A stretch of DNA of 64,000 nucleotides from Planctomycetota bacterium (GTDB lineage: Bacteria; Planctomycetota; Phycisphaerae; Phycisphaerales; Phycisphaeraceae), in NCBI GenBank assembly GCA_021413865.1, contig JAIOPN010000049.1, positions 1 through 64,000 of the forward strand, in the 5' to 3' direction. A model generated the notes under the pieces. That model worked only from the letters and a program-made list of their open reading frames with translations, was not told the origin of the DNA and did not search any database. The position numbers were made by a program, and so were the translations under genes. Shown piece after piece: positions 1 to 8,708 of the stretch (positions are counted from its first letter, which is position 1; the number at the start of each line of letters is the position of its first letter).

Positions 1-193
1 ATTGCCGTAAAACGCGTCAGAATAGATGGGGAGGTCTTATGTATTGCCGGGTTGCCGCCGCTGCCCCCACGCCCCGCACACGCAGCGCCGCCGCCTTACG
101 CAACCCACCTCTTCCCCACCGCGGAGCGGTTTAGTCCAATGCGTGTGTTCGGTCGAATGTACGAGACGTCTCCGTGAGGTCACGCACAACAAA
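1..193. other. Unassigned left edge
   Basis: I see no credible gene here. Short open frames exist on both strands but have the arginine-, cysteine- and serine-rich composition of chance frames in GC-rich DNA. The methylase fragment that begins at 694 on the minus strand stops at 194, so this stretch lies beyond its broken end and may belong to an older insertion. Confidence 0.5.
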
Positions 194-694
194 TCAAATC
201 GTTTCGCCAGGGGTATGGAACACGAATGGGTAAGAAGCACTCACCCTCGCCGGTGAATGCTGGCCAATGACCGGCAACTCTTTCGCCAGGACGAGAGTGA
301 CTTTTGCGAGTTCGACACTTAGCAGGTTCTTTTCAATGCCAAAGAATCGCTTGATGCTGATTCCACTTCGCGTACCGATCAACGCCTTGGCCTTCGCGCC
401 AAATGCCTCGTGAATGCGGGTCGTTAGCTTGAATCCAAGGCGCACGAGTTCGCGATATGCGATATAGAGGAAATTTCCGCTACCGCAAGCCGGGTCGAGA
501 ACCGTGACGGCGCGAAGCTCCGCGAGCAACGAGTTCAGTTCCTTCAGGGTCTTCGCCGCTTCGATCCGGGCCTCCCACGGCCGGTCGATCGTCGGGAGAA
601 CGACCTTCTGAATGTCCGCCTCTGATGTGTAATGGGCGCCTTGTGCATGGCGGTCATCGGAAACGATCCGTTCATTAAGAGAGTGCATACTCAT
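194..694 (-). pseudogene. MmeI-like DNA methylase fragment (type IIL R-M), truncated
   Basis: A 166-residue frame carries the junction and N6-adenine methylase motif I typical of MmeI-like restriction-modification enzymes: a GAHYTSE segment near residue 19, then LDPACGSGNFLYIAYREL near residues 64-81, followed by FFGIEKN and the helix with ELAKVTLVLAKEL. Complete enzymes of this family are about 900 residues or more, with an N-terminal nuclease, a catalytic NPPY motif and a target-recognition domain. All of those are missing, as homology ends near residue 140. The start codon overlaps the stop of the subtilase fragment (691-1359), which looks like a deletion junction. I infer a dead remnant of a defence locus; it cannot methylate DNA without NPPY. 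Confidence 0.65.
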
Positions 695-1359
695 CGCGCG
701 CGAATGCGCGCGGCCGTACGCACCGTGAGGTTCTGCGACTGAAACCGGTTTCGGATGATCTGAGCCATTTCGTCGTAGACCCGTGCTTTGTTCTTCGGAT
801 CTGCGATGGTGATGATGAGAGAGAACGGCTGCGGCTTGAACGCCTGTTCATTTTCGTGTTCGTGACGAGTCAGAAGCTGGAGCTTCAACCGCCAACGGTC
901 GCCGCGCGCTCCGCCTTCCCCCAGGTGTCCATAGTACGTCCGCACAGGAGCCCACTTGCGAAGCCGTTCGACCTGGTAGGACTCGTAAAGCTGCCCAGGA
1001 TTCTTGTGCTCTGGCGGGACGAGGCCAACAAACACCGGCTTGGGCTTCCAGGTTCCGGTCTCGCGTGACTTCTGGCGCTGGTAGACGCCGAAGTGAGCAT
1101 CGATATGGGTCTCGCAGTACTCGGTGCCCCAGCGCCTGCCGCGTGTTGGTGCAAAGGCGACCGTCATCCAAATATCGCCGAAATACCTGTCACCTTGCCT
1201 TAATGACGAAGGATATGGAAAGTCGTCCCACTCAAGGAAATACCCCGGGCGGAGCGCATCGTCGAACACCAGCGTTGATGAGTGCGGCGTGCACTCCAGG
1301 CAGTAGGGCAGCTTCACGCATCCGATTGAGCCGTTTCCGCACCCACTCCGCGTCATCAC
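691..1359 (-). pseudogene. C-terminal piece of an S8 (subtilisin-like) peptidase
   Basis: The 222-residue frame resembles the C-terminal accessory region of S8 peptidases that are usually encoded beside an AAA ATPase in defence-type loci. Recognisable blocks are FPYPSSLRQG, DIWMTVAF, EYCETHIDAHFG, and the terminal stretch with YDEMAQIIRNR. The catalytic Asp/His/Ser domain and the ATPase partner are absent. The frame opens without a convincing ribosome site, so the start given is only the first ATG. It abuts the methylase fragment by a 4-nt overlap. The assignment rests on pattern memory of the family tail and is moderate. Alternatively it is an uncharacterised protein, but its length and context favour a truncated gene. 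Confidence 0.5.
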
Positions 1360-1417
1360 TGGTCAAAAAGATGTATCGACGCTGGGTCACAATGGACCGG
1401 AAGAGTCCCGGCGGGTT

Positions 1418-1867
1418 GTGTTTCCCGACCCTGACCGTGTGCTTTGCCGCGGCGAAGAAGACAAGCTTATCCGCTTCGCATCGCTTCGGAAAGGGCCTTT
1501 GGATGGCAAGGGGCCTGTAGACGGCCTCGTCGCAACTTCAAGTCCCACCGCCGATCCGGCCGTAGACGCCGAGGACCTGAAGATCCTCCGCGTTATGGCG
1601 CAGAAGCCAAGTCTGCTTTGGCGGCAGGAGCAGATCGAGTCATTTGCCCGAGCGCGGCGCCAGCCCATCTCACGCAAGACCATCTCGAATCGCTGGCCAA
1701 TTCTCGAGGAGGGCCGGCTTATCGAGAAGGTGAAAGGGAAGAAGGGCCGTCGCATACTCCCTGCGGGATTGGAAATCGTCCGTTTGCACGAAGAGGCCTC
1801 GCCCGATCCCGGTAACGCCTCGTCTGTTCCGGTGCGCAAGAAGGCGCGCCCGCCGTCCCAGGAGTGA
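1418..1867 (+). CDS. Winged-helix-type DNA-binding protein, hypothetical
   Basis: A 149-residue frame with a GTG start and no clear ribosome site; the open frame continues upstream, so the true start is uncertain. Residues about 50-120 (ILRVMAQKPSLL... SRKTISNRWPILEEGRLIEKVKGKKGRR) read like a winged helix-turn-helix: a first helix, a recognition helix with SRKT, and a basic wing. It is the first gene of the cluster running to the integrase, with the same orientation. A role in control or replication of the integrative element is an inference from position. No family name is assigned. Confidence 0.5.
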   Translation: MFPDPDRVLCRGEEDKLIRFASLRKGPLDGKGPVDGLVATSSPTADPAVDAEDLKILRVMAQKPSLLWRQEQIESFARARRQPISRKTISNRWPILEEGRLIEKVKGKKGRRILPAGLEIVRLHEEASPDPGNASSVPVRKKARPPSQE

Positions 1868-1936
1868 GCGCACAACTTACTCATAAGTTACGCGCAAGGT
1901 TCCCACTCGACGCCATCGTGCCCGACAGAATTGGGC

Positions 1937-2137
1937 ATGATGAAAAACCAACCCCTCCTCAACCTGTCCGCCATGGCTCGCCTCTTGGGAGTCAAGACCA
2001 AGTGGCTCCGTGAAGAAGCGGGCGCCGGGCGTATCCCCTCTGTCGCGGCCGGCGATACCTTCTTATTCGACCCCGACACCGTGGAAGCGGTGCTGCGTCA
2101 GCGCGCCAGCGGCAAGCCGCAGGGGAGGGCGTTATGA
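1937..2137 (+). CDS. Small HTH (excisionase/AlpA-like) protein
   Basis: About 66 residues. LSAMARLLGVKTKWLREEAGAGRIPSV is a helix-turn-helix of the MerR/excisionase sort, and the tail with FDPDTVEAVLRQRA matches the usual end of such proteins, which read a column value and place the helix on DNA. ATG at 1937 is chosen; a second ATG follows immediately and a TTG lies 6 nt upstream. Its stop overlaps the start of the DUF3102 gene (ATGA), implying translational coupling. Likely a directionality factor or repressor of the element; which one cannot be told from the sequence. Confidence 0.65.
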   Translation: MMKNQPLLNLSAMARLLGVKTKWLREEAGAGRIPSVAAGDTFLFDPDTVEAVLRQRASGKPQGRAL

Positions 2138-2880
2138 CCAGTCGCCAGCACACCGATCTCAAAGACGGCGAGCTTATTCCCCGCGATGCCTATCCCGACA
2201 TCGCGGCACCCATTAATGAGGCCCATCGCCTCTGGGAAGTAAAAGGCAAAGAGGCCTTCAATCACGCGATTGAGGCCGGGAACCTGTTGCTGGCCGCCAA
2301 AGCCAAGATCGGCCACGGCGGGTTCGGTGACTTTCTGCGGCGGCACTTCGACGGCTCGGAGACAACCGCACAGACCTATATGAGGCTCGCCAGGGACCAG
2401 AAGGTGCTCGGCGATGCAAAAACCCGGCGCGTTGGGGATTTGAGCATCCGGGCCGCGATGAGGTCGATTGCTTCTGCAACCCGTCAGGTAACCCGGGTTC
2501 CTGAGGAACTGCGAGCGAAGGTCATCGGTACGGTGCTAGCCGACAAGTCGCGCACCGTCGCATTGGCCCAGGCTCGGGTAGAGCGGGATCTTCGTCGCGA
2601 CGCATATCTGGTCCGGTTGGCTTCCCAGCCGGCGCTGCCGCCCCAGGCATTCGTGAAGGTCGACTACGACGCGGCGATAGCCGCTTCCCCCGAATTGAGC
2701 GGGCGACTCGAAATGATCACCGCGATGGAGGCCGAGCGCGACCGGCTCGACGCCGAATACAACGCCTTGGCCGAGCGGCTGACGGCTTTGCAATCGCGCA
2801 TCGACCACGACATGGCCATCCTGCGGCGGGATGTCGCACGCCTGGTCCAACCAGCCGATGCGGTAGGGGGTGCGGCGTGA
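2134..2880 (+). CDS. DUF3102 domain protein
   Basis: A 248-residue protein. Residues about 27-90 (INEAHRLW... FNHAIEAGNLLLAAKAKIGHGGFGDFLRRHF... AQTYMRLAR) match DUF3102, a domain of phage and plasmid proteins that resembles a ParB/KorB-type DNA-binding region. A charged, probably coiled-coil segment lies near the C-terminus (MEAERDRLDAEYNALAERLTALQSR). It overlaps both neighbours by 4 nt (ATGA before, GTGA after), so the cluster is one operon. The role in replication or partition of the element is inferred from context and is not demonstrated for the domain. Confidence 0.75.
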   Translation: MTSRQHTDLKDGELIPRDAYPDIAAPINEAHRLWEVKGKEAFNHAIEAGNLLLAAKAKIGHGGFGDFLRRHFDGSETTAQTYMRLARDQKVLGDAKTRRVGDLSIRAAMRSIASATRQVTRVPEELRAKVIGTVLADKSRTVALAQARVERDLRRDAYLVRLASQPALPPQAFVKVDYDAAIAASPELSGRLEMITAMEAERDRLDAEYNALAERLTALQSRIDHDMAILRRDVARLVQPADAVGGAA

Positions 2881-4559
2881 GCCAATCGACCCCCCAACCC
2901 GCCGCGCCGGAGGCCGAGGCCGCCGTTCTGGGTTCGATGATCCTCGACCATAAGGTCATCGACGACGTGATGCGTGTACTGCGCGGGCCCGAGGACTTCC
3001 ACAAGCCGGCTCACGTAGTTCTGTGCAACGCGATCGTCGCTCTGCACGGCCTCAATATCCCCGTCAACATGGTTTCTCTGAACCAGCACCTGAGAGACCG
3101 GGGCCAGATCAAGCAGGTCGGCGGTCTCGACTACCTCATCATGCTCGGTGAGTCTGTCCCGTCGGTGGCATTGGCTGTCCATCACGCGCAGATCGTGAGG
3201 AAGAAGGCGAACCGCCGGGACGCACTTGCCGCCATCAAGATGCTGCAGAAACAGGTCGTTGATGAGTCCATGGACCTCCCCGAGATCCTGGCCACGGGCG
3301 CTGCAGGCATTCAGGACATCATCCAATCCTGCGCCGAGGTGACGGATGGCTCCGCCGCGTTGAACAGCCCGGTGATCGTCCGCCTGTCCGACGTGGTCAG
3401 GGAACACGTCCGCTGGCTCTGGCCCGGCGTAATCCCGCGCGGGAAGGTCAGCTTCATTGTCGGCGACCCCGGCCTCGGGAAGTCCACGGTCACGGGCGAC
3501 ATCACCAGCCGGACCACCACGGGTCATGGTTGGCCCAATCAGGTGGGGCATTTTGAGCCGGGCGGCGTGGTGATGATGAACGTGGAGGACGACCCTGCCG
3601 ACACAATCGGGCCTCGGCTCGACGCCGCCGGCGCCGACACCTCCCGCGTAACCATCTTGAAGGGGGTGTGGACGAAGGACCGGCGCACCGGGAAGCCGGA
3701 AATCTCGCCCCTCACGCTGGACCGCAATATCGATGCGATTGAGGCCGCGGTGGGGCAGACCGAGAACTGCATGGTCGTCATCATCGACCCGGTCTCCGCC
3801 TGTCTCGGCGACATCGACTCCCACAACAACAGCCAAGTGCGGAGCGTGCTGGCCCGGCTGTCCGAGCTGGCCGGTCGTACCGGCGTCGCCATCATCCTCG
3901 TGAGTCACCTGAATAAGGGATCTGGCCCCGCCATCCACAGGACCACTGGGAGCGTGGGTTTTGTGGCGGCGGCACGGGCGGTGTACGCGGTGGGGCGCGA
4001 CCCCAAAGACCCGACGGGGAAGCGGCGGCTCTTCCTGCCCGTCAAAAACAACATCGCCAAAGACCTCGAGGGCCTGGCCTTCGAACTACGGGACGCTGGT
4101 GGGGTTGCCTCGGTGGCGTGGGAATCCGAGCCGGTGCACATGACCGCCGAGGCGATGTTGGCCCAGCATGACCGGCCGGGGCCGGCCCAGGAAGAACGCA
4201 CTGACGCCATCGGGTGGTTGCGCGACACCTTGGCTGCTGGACCAAGGCTCGCCAATGAGGTCATGGACGAGGCCAAGAACGGCCATGACATCTCCATCGG
4301 CACCCTGAGGCGTGCCAAGAAGGATTTGGGTGTCGAGAGCTCCCAGCCCGAGAGCATGGGCCCGTGGTACTGGAGGCTCCCAGCCTCTCCAGATGGTCAG
4401 GTGCGCACCACATGCGCACCTGGGCACCCACCCCAACAACCTGCGCATCTTGAGCATCTTGCGCACCTAACTGGTTCTGTAGGGGATTCGGTGGGGGATG
4501 TCTGTCCAGATGCGCAAGATGCGCAGGTTGCCGATGGGCGGGTTGGGGGCAGCCCATGA
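2877..4559 (+). CDS. Replicative helicase: DnaB N-terminal domain plus RepA-like AAA_25 ATPase
   Basis: 560 residues, GTG start overlapping the previous stop. Residues about 8-150 form a DnaB N-terminal domain (EAEAAVLGSMILDHKVIDDV... GGLDYLIMLGESVPS). Residues about 185-400 are a RecA-fold AAA_25 domain like RepA of plasmid RSF1010: Walker A at GDPGLGKST, Walker B at VVIIDPV, then SHLNKG and an arginine-containing strand. The C-terminal part (about 440-500) looks like a small helical DNA-binding region. This is the replication initiator or helicase of the integrative element or phage. It differs from chromosomal DnaB, whose C-terminal domain is DnaB_C. No primase domain is visible. Its stop overlaps the start of the CsrA-like gene. 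Confidence 0.85.
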   Translation: MSQSTPQPAAPEAEAAVLGSMILDHKVIDDVMRVLRGPEDFHKPAHVVLCNAIVALHGLNIPVNMVSLNQHLRDRGQIKQVGGLDYLIMLGESVPSVALAVHHAQIVRKKANRRDALAAIKMLQKQVVDESMDLPEILATGAAGIQDIIQSCAEVTDGSAALNSPVIVRLSDVVREHVRWLWPGVIPRGKVSFIVGDPGLGKSTVTGDITSRTTTGHGWPNQVGHFEPGGVVMMNVEDDPADTIGPRLDAAGADTSRVTILKGVWTKDRRTGKPEISPLTLDRNIDAIEAAVGQTENCMVVIIDPVSACLGDIDSHNNSQVRSVLARLSELAGRTGVAIILVSHLNKGSGPAIHRTTGSVGFVAAARAVYAVGRDPKDPTGKRRLFLPVKNNIAKDLEGLAFELRDAGGVASVAWESEPVHMTAEAMLAQHDRPGPAQEERTDAIGWLRDTLAAGPRLANEVMDEAKNGHDISIGTLRRAKKDLGVESSQPESMGPWYWRLPASPDGQVRTTCAPGHPPQQPAHLEHLAHLTGSVGDSVGDVCPDAQDAQVADGRVGGSP

Positions 4560-4735
4560 CCTGGCACACCGACAAGAAGATCGGCGAGGTCGTAGTCCTG
4601 CCCAACGGCACGAAGGTCAAGATCGTGTCCATCCGCGGACGGCGGGTCAGGCTCGAGTATTTGAATCCCGAGCCGGGCACCGCGACCCACAGCACAGTGG
4701 CTGGGGGAACTGGCAAGGAGGCAACTCATGCGTGA
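4556..4735 (+). CDS. CsrA-like small RNA-binding protein
   Basis: A 59-residue protein, with ATG at 4556 overlapping the helicase stop (ATGA). Residues 7-41 follow the CsrA pattern: K-IGE-VVV, then a turn with PNGTKVKIVSI, then RGRRVRLEY and NPEP, corresponding to the family's RK.GE...I...I.V.V..I.G..VRLGI.AP. CsrA dimers bind GGA in the leaders of mRNAs and change translation. The C-terminal tail is unusual and lacks the R.E segment common in CsrA. It sits inside a replication/integration operon, so it may act on element or host transcripts; that is inference. A different small beta-barrel fold remains possible. Confidence 0.6.
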   Translation: MTWHTDKKIGEVVVLPNGTKVKIVSIRGRRVRLEYLNPEPGTATHSTVAGGTGKEATHA

Positions 4736-4967
4736 TGACGCCACCCAGGTCGAGGCAGTGCTGATCTCGATGCAGCAGGTCGCCCAACGGCTCGCATGCA
4801 GCTTGCGCCATGTTCAGCGCCTGCGCGACGCCGGCAAGATGCCGCCGCCGGTGCGGCTGGGCACTCTGACGCGGTGGAACAGGGCGGTCATCGACCAGTG
4901 GATCGCGGACGGCTGCCCCGACCTCCGCAAGCATTCCGCCCTCAAAAACAGGGCAAATACGCCTTGA
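4728..4967 (+). CDS. Excisionase-like HTH protein
   Basis: 79 residues, overlapping the CsrA-like gene by 8 nt. ISMQQVAQRLACSLRHVQRLRDAGKMPPPVRLG (residues about 13-45) is a MerR/AlpA-type helix-turn-helix, and RWNRAVIDQWIADGCP is the typical continuation. Genes of this type directly precede tyrosine integrases and act as excisionase or transcriptional regulator. Here the integrase starts about 60 nt downstream, which supports the assignment. Confidence 0.75.
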   Translation: MRDDATQVEAVLISMQQVAQRLACSLRHVQRLRDAGKMPPPVRLGTLTRWNRAVIDQWIADGCPDLRKHSALKNRANTP

Positions 4968-5028
4968 TCTTCGTGGCCACTTGCCCCTCACTGTGAGGGA
5001 TTCGAGGCCCCGATGCGAGAAACGCCCA

Positions 5029-5739
5029 ATGGCGAATGTTTACCGAAAAAGTTACACGCAGCCTTTGCCGAAGCAATGCGAAATCATCGAGCGGCAGGGT
5101 CGGCAGATGGCCATGTGGATCGACCGCAGGGGTGCGAAGCAATACGACGAGGTCACCATCGGCGAGCGCGGTCAATTCAAGATCGTCCGCCAGAGCCCGA
5201 CGTTCGTCGCGCGATACCGCGACGCCGATGGGCTCGAAATCATCCGCTCCACGGGCTGCCGGGATGAGCAGTCCGCGAAGCAGGTCCTGGCCGACCTCGT
5301 CCGGCGCGTCGAGCACGTCCGGGCCGGAATCCTGACCAACGACGAGAGCCGCCAGGCCGACCACGCCAGCACGCGCATGGACGAGCACGTCGCTGCCTAC
5401 CTCTCGCACCTCCAAGCCAAGACGACGCGGGGCAAGAAGATTTCGACGCATCACCGCGTGAATGTTGAGCATCAGGTCACGCGTGTGGTCCGGGAGTGCG
5501 GGTTCCGCCGCCTCGGCGACATCTCGCGCGAATCGCTTGAAAAATGGATGAACGCACGCGAGGCAGAGGGAATGGGCGGTCGGACGCGCAACTGCCACCG
5601 CGGCTCGATCGTCGCCTTCTGCAACTGGTGCGTCGAGTCGGGACGGTTGGGGTTCAACCCTCTGATCAACCTGAGCAAGGCGGACGAGATCTCCGATCGG
5701 CGCCGGGTCCGAACCCCAGATCCCGGGAGTACGAGTTGA
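5029..5739 (+). pseudogene. Tyrosine integrase, N-terminal part (catalytic domain lost)
   Basis: About 236 residues from ATG 5029 (a TTG at 4981 would add 16). It contains an Arm-type start (MANVYRKSYTQPLP... FVARYRDADG), a linker, and a SAM-like core-binding domain (MDEHVAAYLSHL... ESLEKWMNAREAEGMGGRTRNCHRGSIVAFCNWCVESGRLGFNPL). Homology ends near SDRRRVR, about position 5710, where the dispersed repeat begins, and the frame closes at 5739. None of the catalytic Arg/Lys/His/Tyr boxes remain on this piece; the last box reappears at 5827-5994. I infer a formerly intact integrase broken by repeat-associated rearrangement. Confidence 0.85.
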
Positions 5740-5822
5740 GCGCTTGTTACGAGTCCTTGCACGTCCTAACCGCCAACTGGTACGAAAGCCCGCACGGGTG
5801 CCAGTCCGTCGTAGTCGTTCCC
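5712..5822 (+). repeat. Island repeat, copy A
   Basis: Shares the core beginning GAGTCCTTGCACGTCC and ending CGGGTGCCAGTCCGTCGTAG with five other copies in the window (near 8990, 9690, 29008, 30350 and 32230). The left part (AGATCC.GGGAGTACGAGTTGAGCG) is shared only with copy C at 9657. It lies exactly between the integrase N-terminal and C-terminal pieces. Confidence 0.85.
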
Positions 5823-5826
5823 GCGC

Positions 5827-5994
5827 GTGGCCAGGGCGGCGATGAGGCACAGCACGATCGACTTGACCATGTCGGTTTACACCGACCCCGCGCTGCTCGA
5901 TGTGGCGGGGGCGGTGGAGGCGCTGCCGTCGTTCACGCCGAAGGTCGCACTTGGCGCCCACAAGGCCGCCCCGGCGACTGCCGATGCAGGCTAA
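5827..5994 (+). pseudogene. Integrase C-terminal fragment
   Basis: Reads RAAMRHSTIDLTMSVYTDPALLDVAG and then ALPSF before a TAA at 5992. RHS and the VYTDP tyrosine match the last catalytic box of tyrosine recombinases, which supplies the nucleophilic Tyr. The same sequence appears at 30458-30661. About 100 or more residues of catalytic domain between this piece and the N-terminal part are absent, so the gene is not simply interrupted: material was also deleted. Confidence 0.8.
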
Positions 5995-6059
5995 GTGCTT
6001 GTCCGAATCCTTGTTGCTGCCAAACGGGTGAGTTCACCCGCGGTCTTGCGTCGAAACCA

Positions 6060-8708
6060 TCAGCGTGTCTCATACTCATGTTCGATGGCGATCTCTTCGC
6101 CCGGCTTCAACGTGCGGGTCGGGGACCACAACTCCAGCGTCAGTTGCCGCAGGGCGTAGTTCACGCTGACGAAGTATTGGCCAACCTCTCCCGCGATCAG
6201 GCGGTGAATCAGCTGCTCGTGGGTCGCGTCGTCAGCAACGCTCCACCAACCCGCGGGGCGGTTGGGGCCCTCGAGATAGCAATCGGCGGTAGGCTCTTGG
6301 GTATTTGTGGATTTGGGCAAATCCAAAGGGCGGTCTTCGCCCGCCGCGTTCCGCACGATTAGGTGCGTTGACGCTGGATGAACCATATTGATAACGGGGT
6401 GAATCCTCAACGTCGCCTCGCGCGGCTGGCTGGATGTGTTGCGGATCGAATCACGGCAGCGGACTATCGAGGCCCTTGTGCCCTCGGGCAGCGTGAGCCG
6501 CCGTTCCAATTCCAGCCCGTTGTCGAGCGTCGCGTGCATGACGATGTGGTTTTCGTCGATCTCGGTGACTTGGAATGGCGTAGCCCAGCCCGAGGATCGC
6601 CACGGCCGCTCGCTGTAGAGTTCGCTGCCGCTCTCGTCGATGAGGGTGTAGCCGTTGGGATGGTTTCCCTTAAGCCAGTCTCGCCCTGTGTGGCGGTTGA
6701 TCAGGGCGTGAATCCGCCCGCCGAAGCCGGGGATGCACTCGACCTCGACGTCTCGGTTGTGCAAACGTTGGATCGTCAATTCGCCCGGCGAGGGTATACC
6801 CCCGAAAACGATCGGGTTCTGTCCGCCAGCCGAAACGTGTGTCTTTTTGATCGCTTCGATCCCTAGCCCTTCCTGATGACTGGTGATCTTTTCGATCGCC
6901 ACGACATCCCAGAACTCGCTCCACGCGTCGATACCTTCCGGCGGTCTGGCACGCCAGATCAGGCGATCGCCGCGGCGCTCGTAGATCGGCGTCTCGAAGA
7001 GCGTCATGTAGATCGCGCCCAAGTGCGCCAGCCGCACCCGCCGCAAGCGGGCCGGGTCGTCGCGCACAGCCTCCCTCGCCTGCGCAAAAAGGGCATGGGC
7101 ATGGGGGAGGAACTCGCCGTCCAGGTAGTTCCAGGGGTCGCTCAGCCAAATGGTGATGTGCGGTCCCTTGCCGTTGCGGAAGGGCCGGTGCAGCAGGTCG
7201 ATGTACTGCCGCAGGTACGGTGCCGCCGCGCCGTAGTAGGCCGGCAGGAACTCGTCGATGGCACGGTCGGTGTCGTAGGTTGGATCCCACAATGCCTTGG
7301 CCATGATGTAAGTGCGCAGCGGCGCCATCTCGCCGCCCGGAGAGAAGTAGTTGGACTCCTCGTAAACGCTGGTGGCCCCGTGATCCACGAAGGTTTTGAT
7401 GTTGGGCTGGAGCACATACAGATTAGGCCAGGGCGCCAGTGTATTCCTGTAGCTGATCACGTAGTCCCAGATGCTCAGTCGCCGGCAAATTCGTGACCAG
7501 CCCCGGAGGTCCTCCATGAAGGAGCCGTTCTCCGTGGAGCCCTCGATGGGGTGGGAGAAGCAGCACTCGATACTGCACAGGCGGATGGTGACGTTCGGGG
7601 CCGGCTGAACGTGCAGGGGCGGCTTGCGCGTGTACATGTAGGCCAGCGTGTCGATGATCTTGTCCGGGTAATCACGGGCGATGTCCGCCGCGATGGCGTT
7701 GACAAAGTGCAGAAGCGGCCCGGCCTGGCTGCCTTCTTCTTTAGCCAAGGCGGTGCACTTGTCGCACTGGCAATAGCGTTGGTTGTCATTCTGCGACACG
7801 GAGATGATCTGCGCTTCGGGGTGCTCCTTGATCCACCGCCGCACGGTCGCCTTGGCGATCGTCAGCACCTCGGGGTTGGTGAGGCAGAGCTGGCCATCGG
7901 CGGTGCGTTTGCCGTCATTAAGGGAGTAGTAATCCGGATGCTGAGCAAAATACTTCGCAGGCGAAACCAACTCGGCGAAGCTGTGAACGAACGGGTAGTA
8001 GTCAATCCGCCCACCGTGCGCCCCGCCGAGATCGGCGCCGGCGCTGGTCAGTCGATTCCGCATGGCGAAGAGGGTGCCGCGGTGTTCGGGGTAGTCCAGC
8101 GCGCGGTTCATCAGCGGCGGAACGTACCGCCGGTCGATGGCCCCCAGCGAGATTTCGCCGCCCGTGGGCACACGCATGCAATCAGCGGCGAACCAGCGGC
8201 AGCCCAAGCACTCATCGAGAAAGACCGACACCGCGTAAAGGACGCCGCGTTTGTTGCCCATCAGTTGCAGGTCAGCCCCGTGTGAGCGGATGATCAGACC
8301 ATCCGCACCCAGCGACGTGAAGTCCGCCTCTGGCAGGGAGTAGGTCCGGCAACGGCCGATGAAGAAACCGTGGCGGTCACCGCGCTGCGTCTCGGGCAGG
8401 ACCGCGAACTCATGGCCCGTGATTAGACGCAGGTGCAGTTCCAACTCCTGGGCCGCGGTGCGTTCCGTGGGCGTGGGCTGCGCGGGCAGAAAGATGGCGT
8501 AGCTGTCGGGCCGGATGACACAGCCGGCAAGACGAATCGTGACCGTGCCGCGGCAGGGCTGGTCAGGCGCGATGACAGTCATCTGCAACGACGATGTGCT
8601 CGATTGGCAACCGCCAGTCGTCGCGAGGAAAATCGCAAGCGCCAGAATGTGAAAAAGGCGATTCGCGCGCCGCCCGTGGATGCAGCAACAAGCAGTTGGA
8701 ACCAGCAT
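6060..8708 (-). CDS. DUF4838 domain lipoprotein
   Basis: About 882 residues from ATG 8708; the open frame extends to 9011 only by reading through repeat copy B. The N-terminus has a basic stretch, a hydrophobic segment and a lipobox (LATTGGC), so it is a predicted lipoprotein. The middle (YAIFLPAQPTPTERTAAQELELHL... GCRWF... YYPFVHSFAELV... SVSQNDNQRYCQCDKC) is the DUF4838 region, related to glycoside-hydrolase-like alpha-glucuronidase folds. The last 200 residues (PGFGGRIHALINRHTGRDWL) resemble a galactose-mutarotase-type beta sandwich. It is probably involved in polysaccharide degradation. A second, smaller DUF4838 gene lies at 23166-25562 in the same island. Confidence 0.8.
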   Translation of the reverse strand: MLVPTACCCIHGRRANRLFHILALAIFLATTGGCQSSTSSLQMTVIAPDQPCRGTVTIRLAGCVIRPDSYAIFLPAQPTPTERTAAQELELHLRLITGHEFAVLPETQRGDRHGFFIGRCRTYSLPEADFTSLGADGLIIRSHGADLQLMGNKRGVLYAVSVFLDECLGCRWFAADCMRVPTGGEISLGAIDRRYVPPLMNRALDYPEHRGTLFAMRNRLTSAGADLGGAHGGRIDYYPFVHSFAELVSPAKYFAQHPDYYSLNDGKRTADGQLCLTNPEVLTIAKATVRRWIKEHPEAQIISVSQNDNQRYCQCDKCTALAKEEGSQAGPLLHFVNAIAADIARDYPDKIIDTLAYMYTRKPPLHVQPAPNVTIRLCSIECCFSHPIEGSTENGSFMEDLRGWSRICRRLSIWDYVISYRNTLAPWPNLYVLQPNIKTFVDHGATSVYEESNYFSPGGEMAPLRTYIMAKALWDPTYDTDRAIDEFLPAYYGAAAPYLRQYIDLLHRPFRNGKGPHITIWLSDPWNYLDGEFLPHAHALFAQAREAVRDDPARLRRVRLAHLGAIYMTLFETPIYERRGDRLIWRARPPEGIDAWSEFWDVVAIEKITSHQEGLGIEAIKKTHVSAGGQNPIVFGGIPSPGELTIQRLHNRDVEVECIPGFGGRIHALINRHTGRDWLKGNHPNGYTLIDESGSELYSERPWRSSGWATPFQVTEIDENHIVMHATLDNGLELERRLTLPEGTRASIVRCRDSIRNTSSQPREATLRIHPVINMVHPASTHLIVRNAAGEDRPLDLPKSTNTQEPTADCYLEGPNRPAGWWSVADDATHEQLIHRLIAGEVGQYFVSVNYALRQLTLELWSPTRTLKPGEEIAIEHEYETR

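Noticed and set aside
2664-3938. Long minus-strand frame opposite the helicase
   Set aside because: Shadow of a GC-rich gene: His/Arg/Gly-rich composition, no family features.
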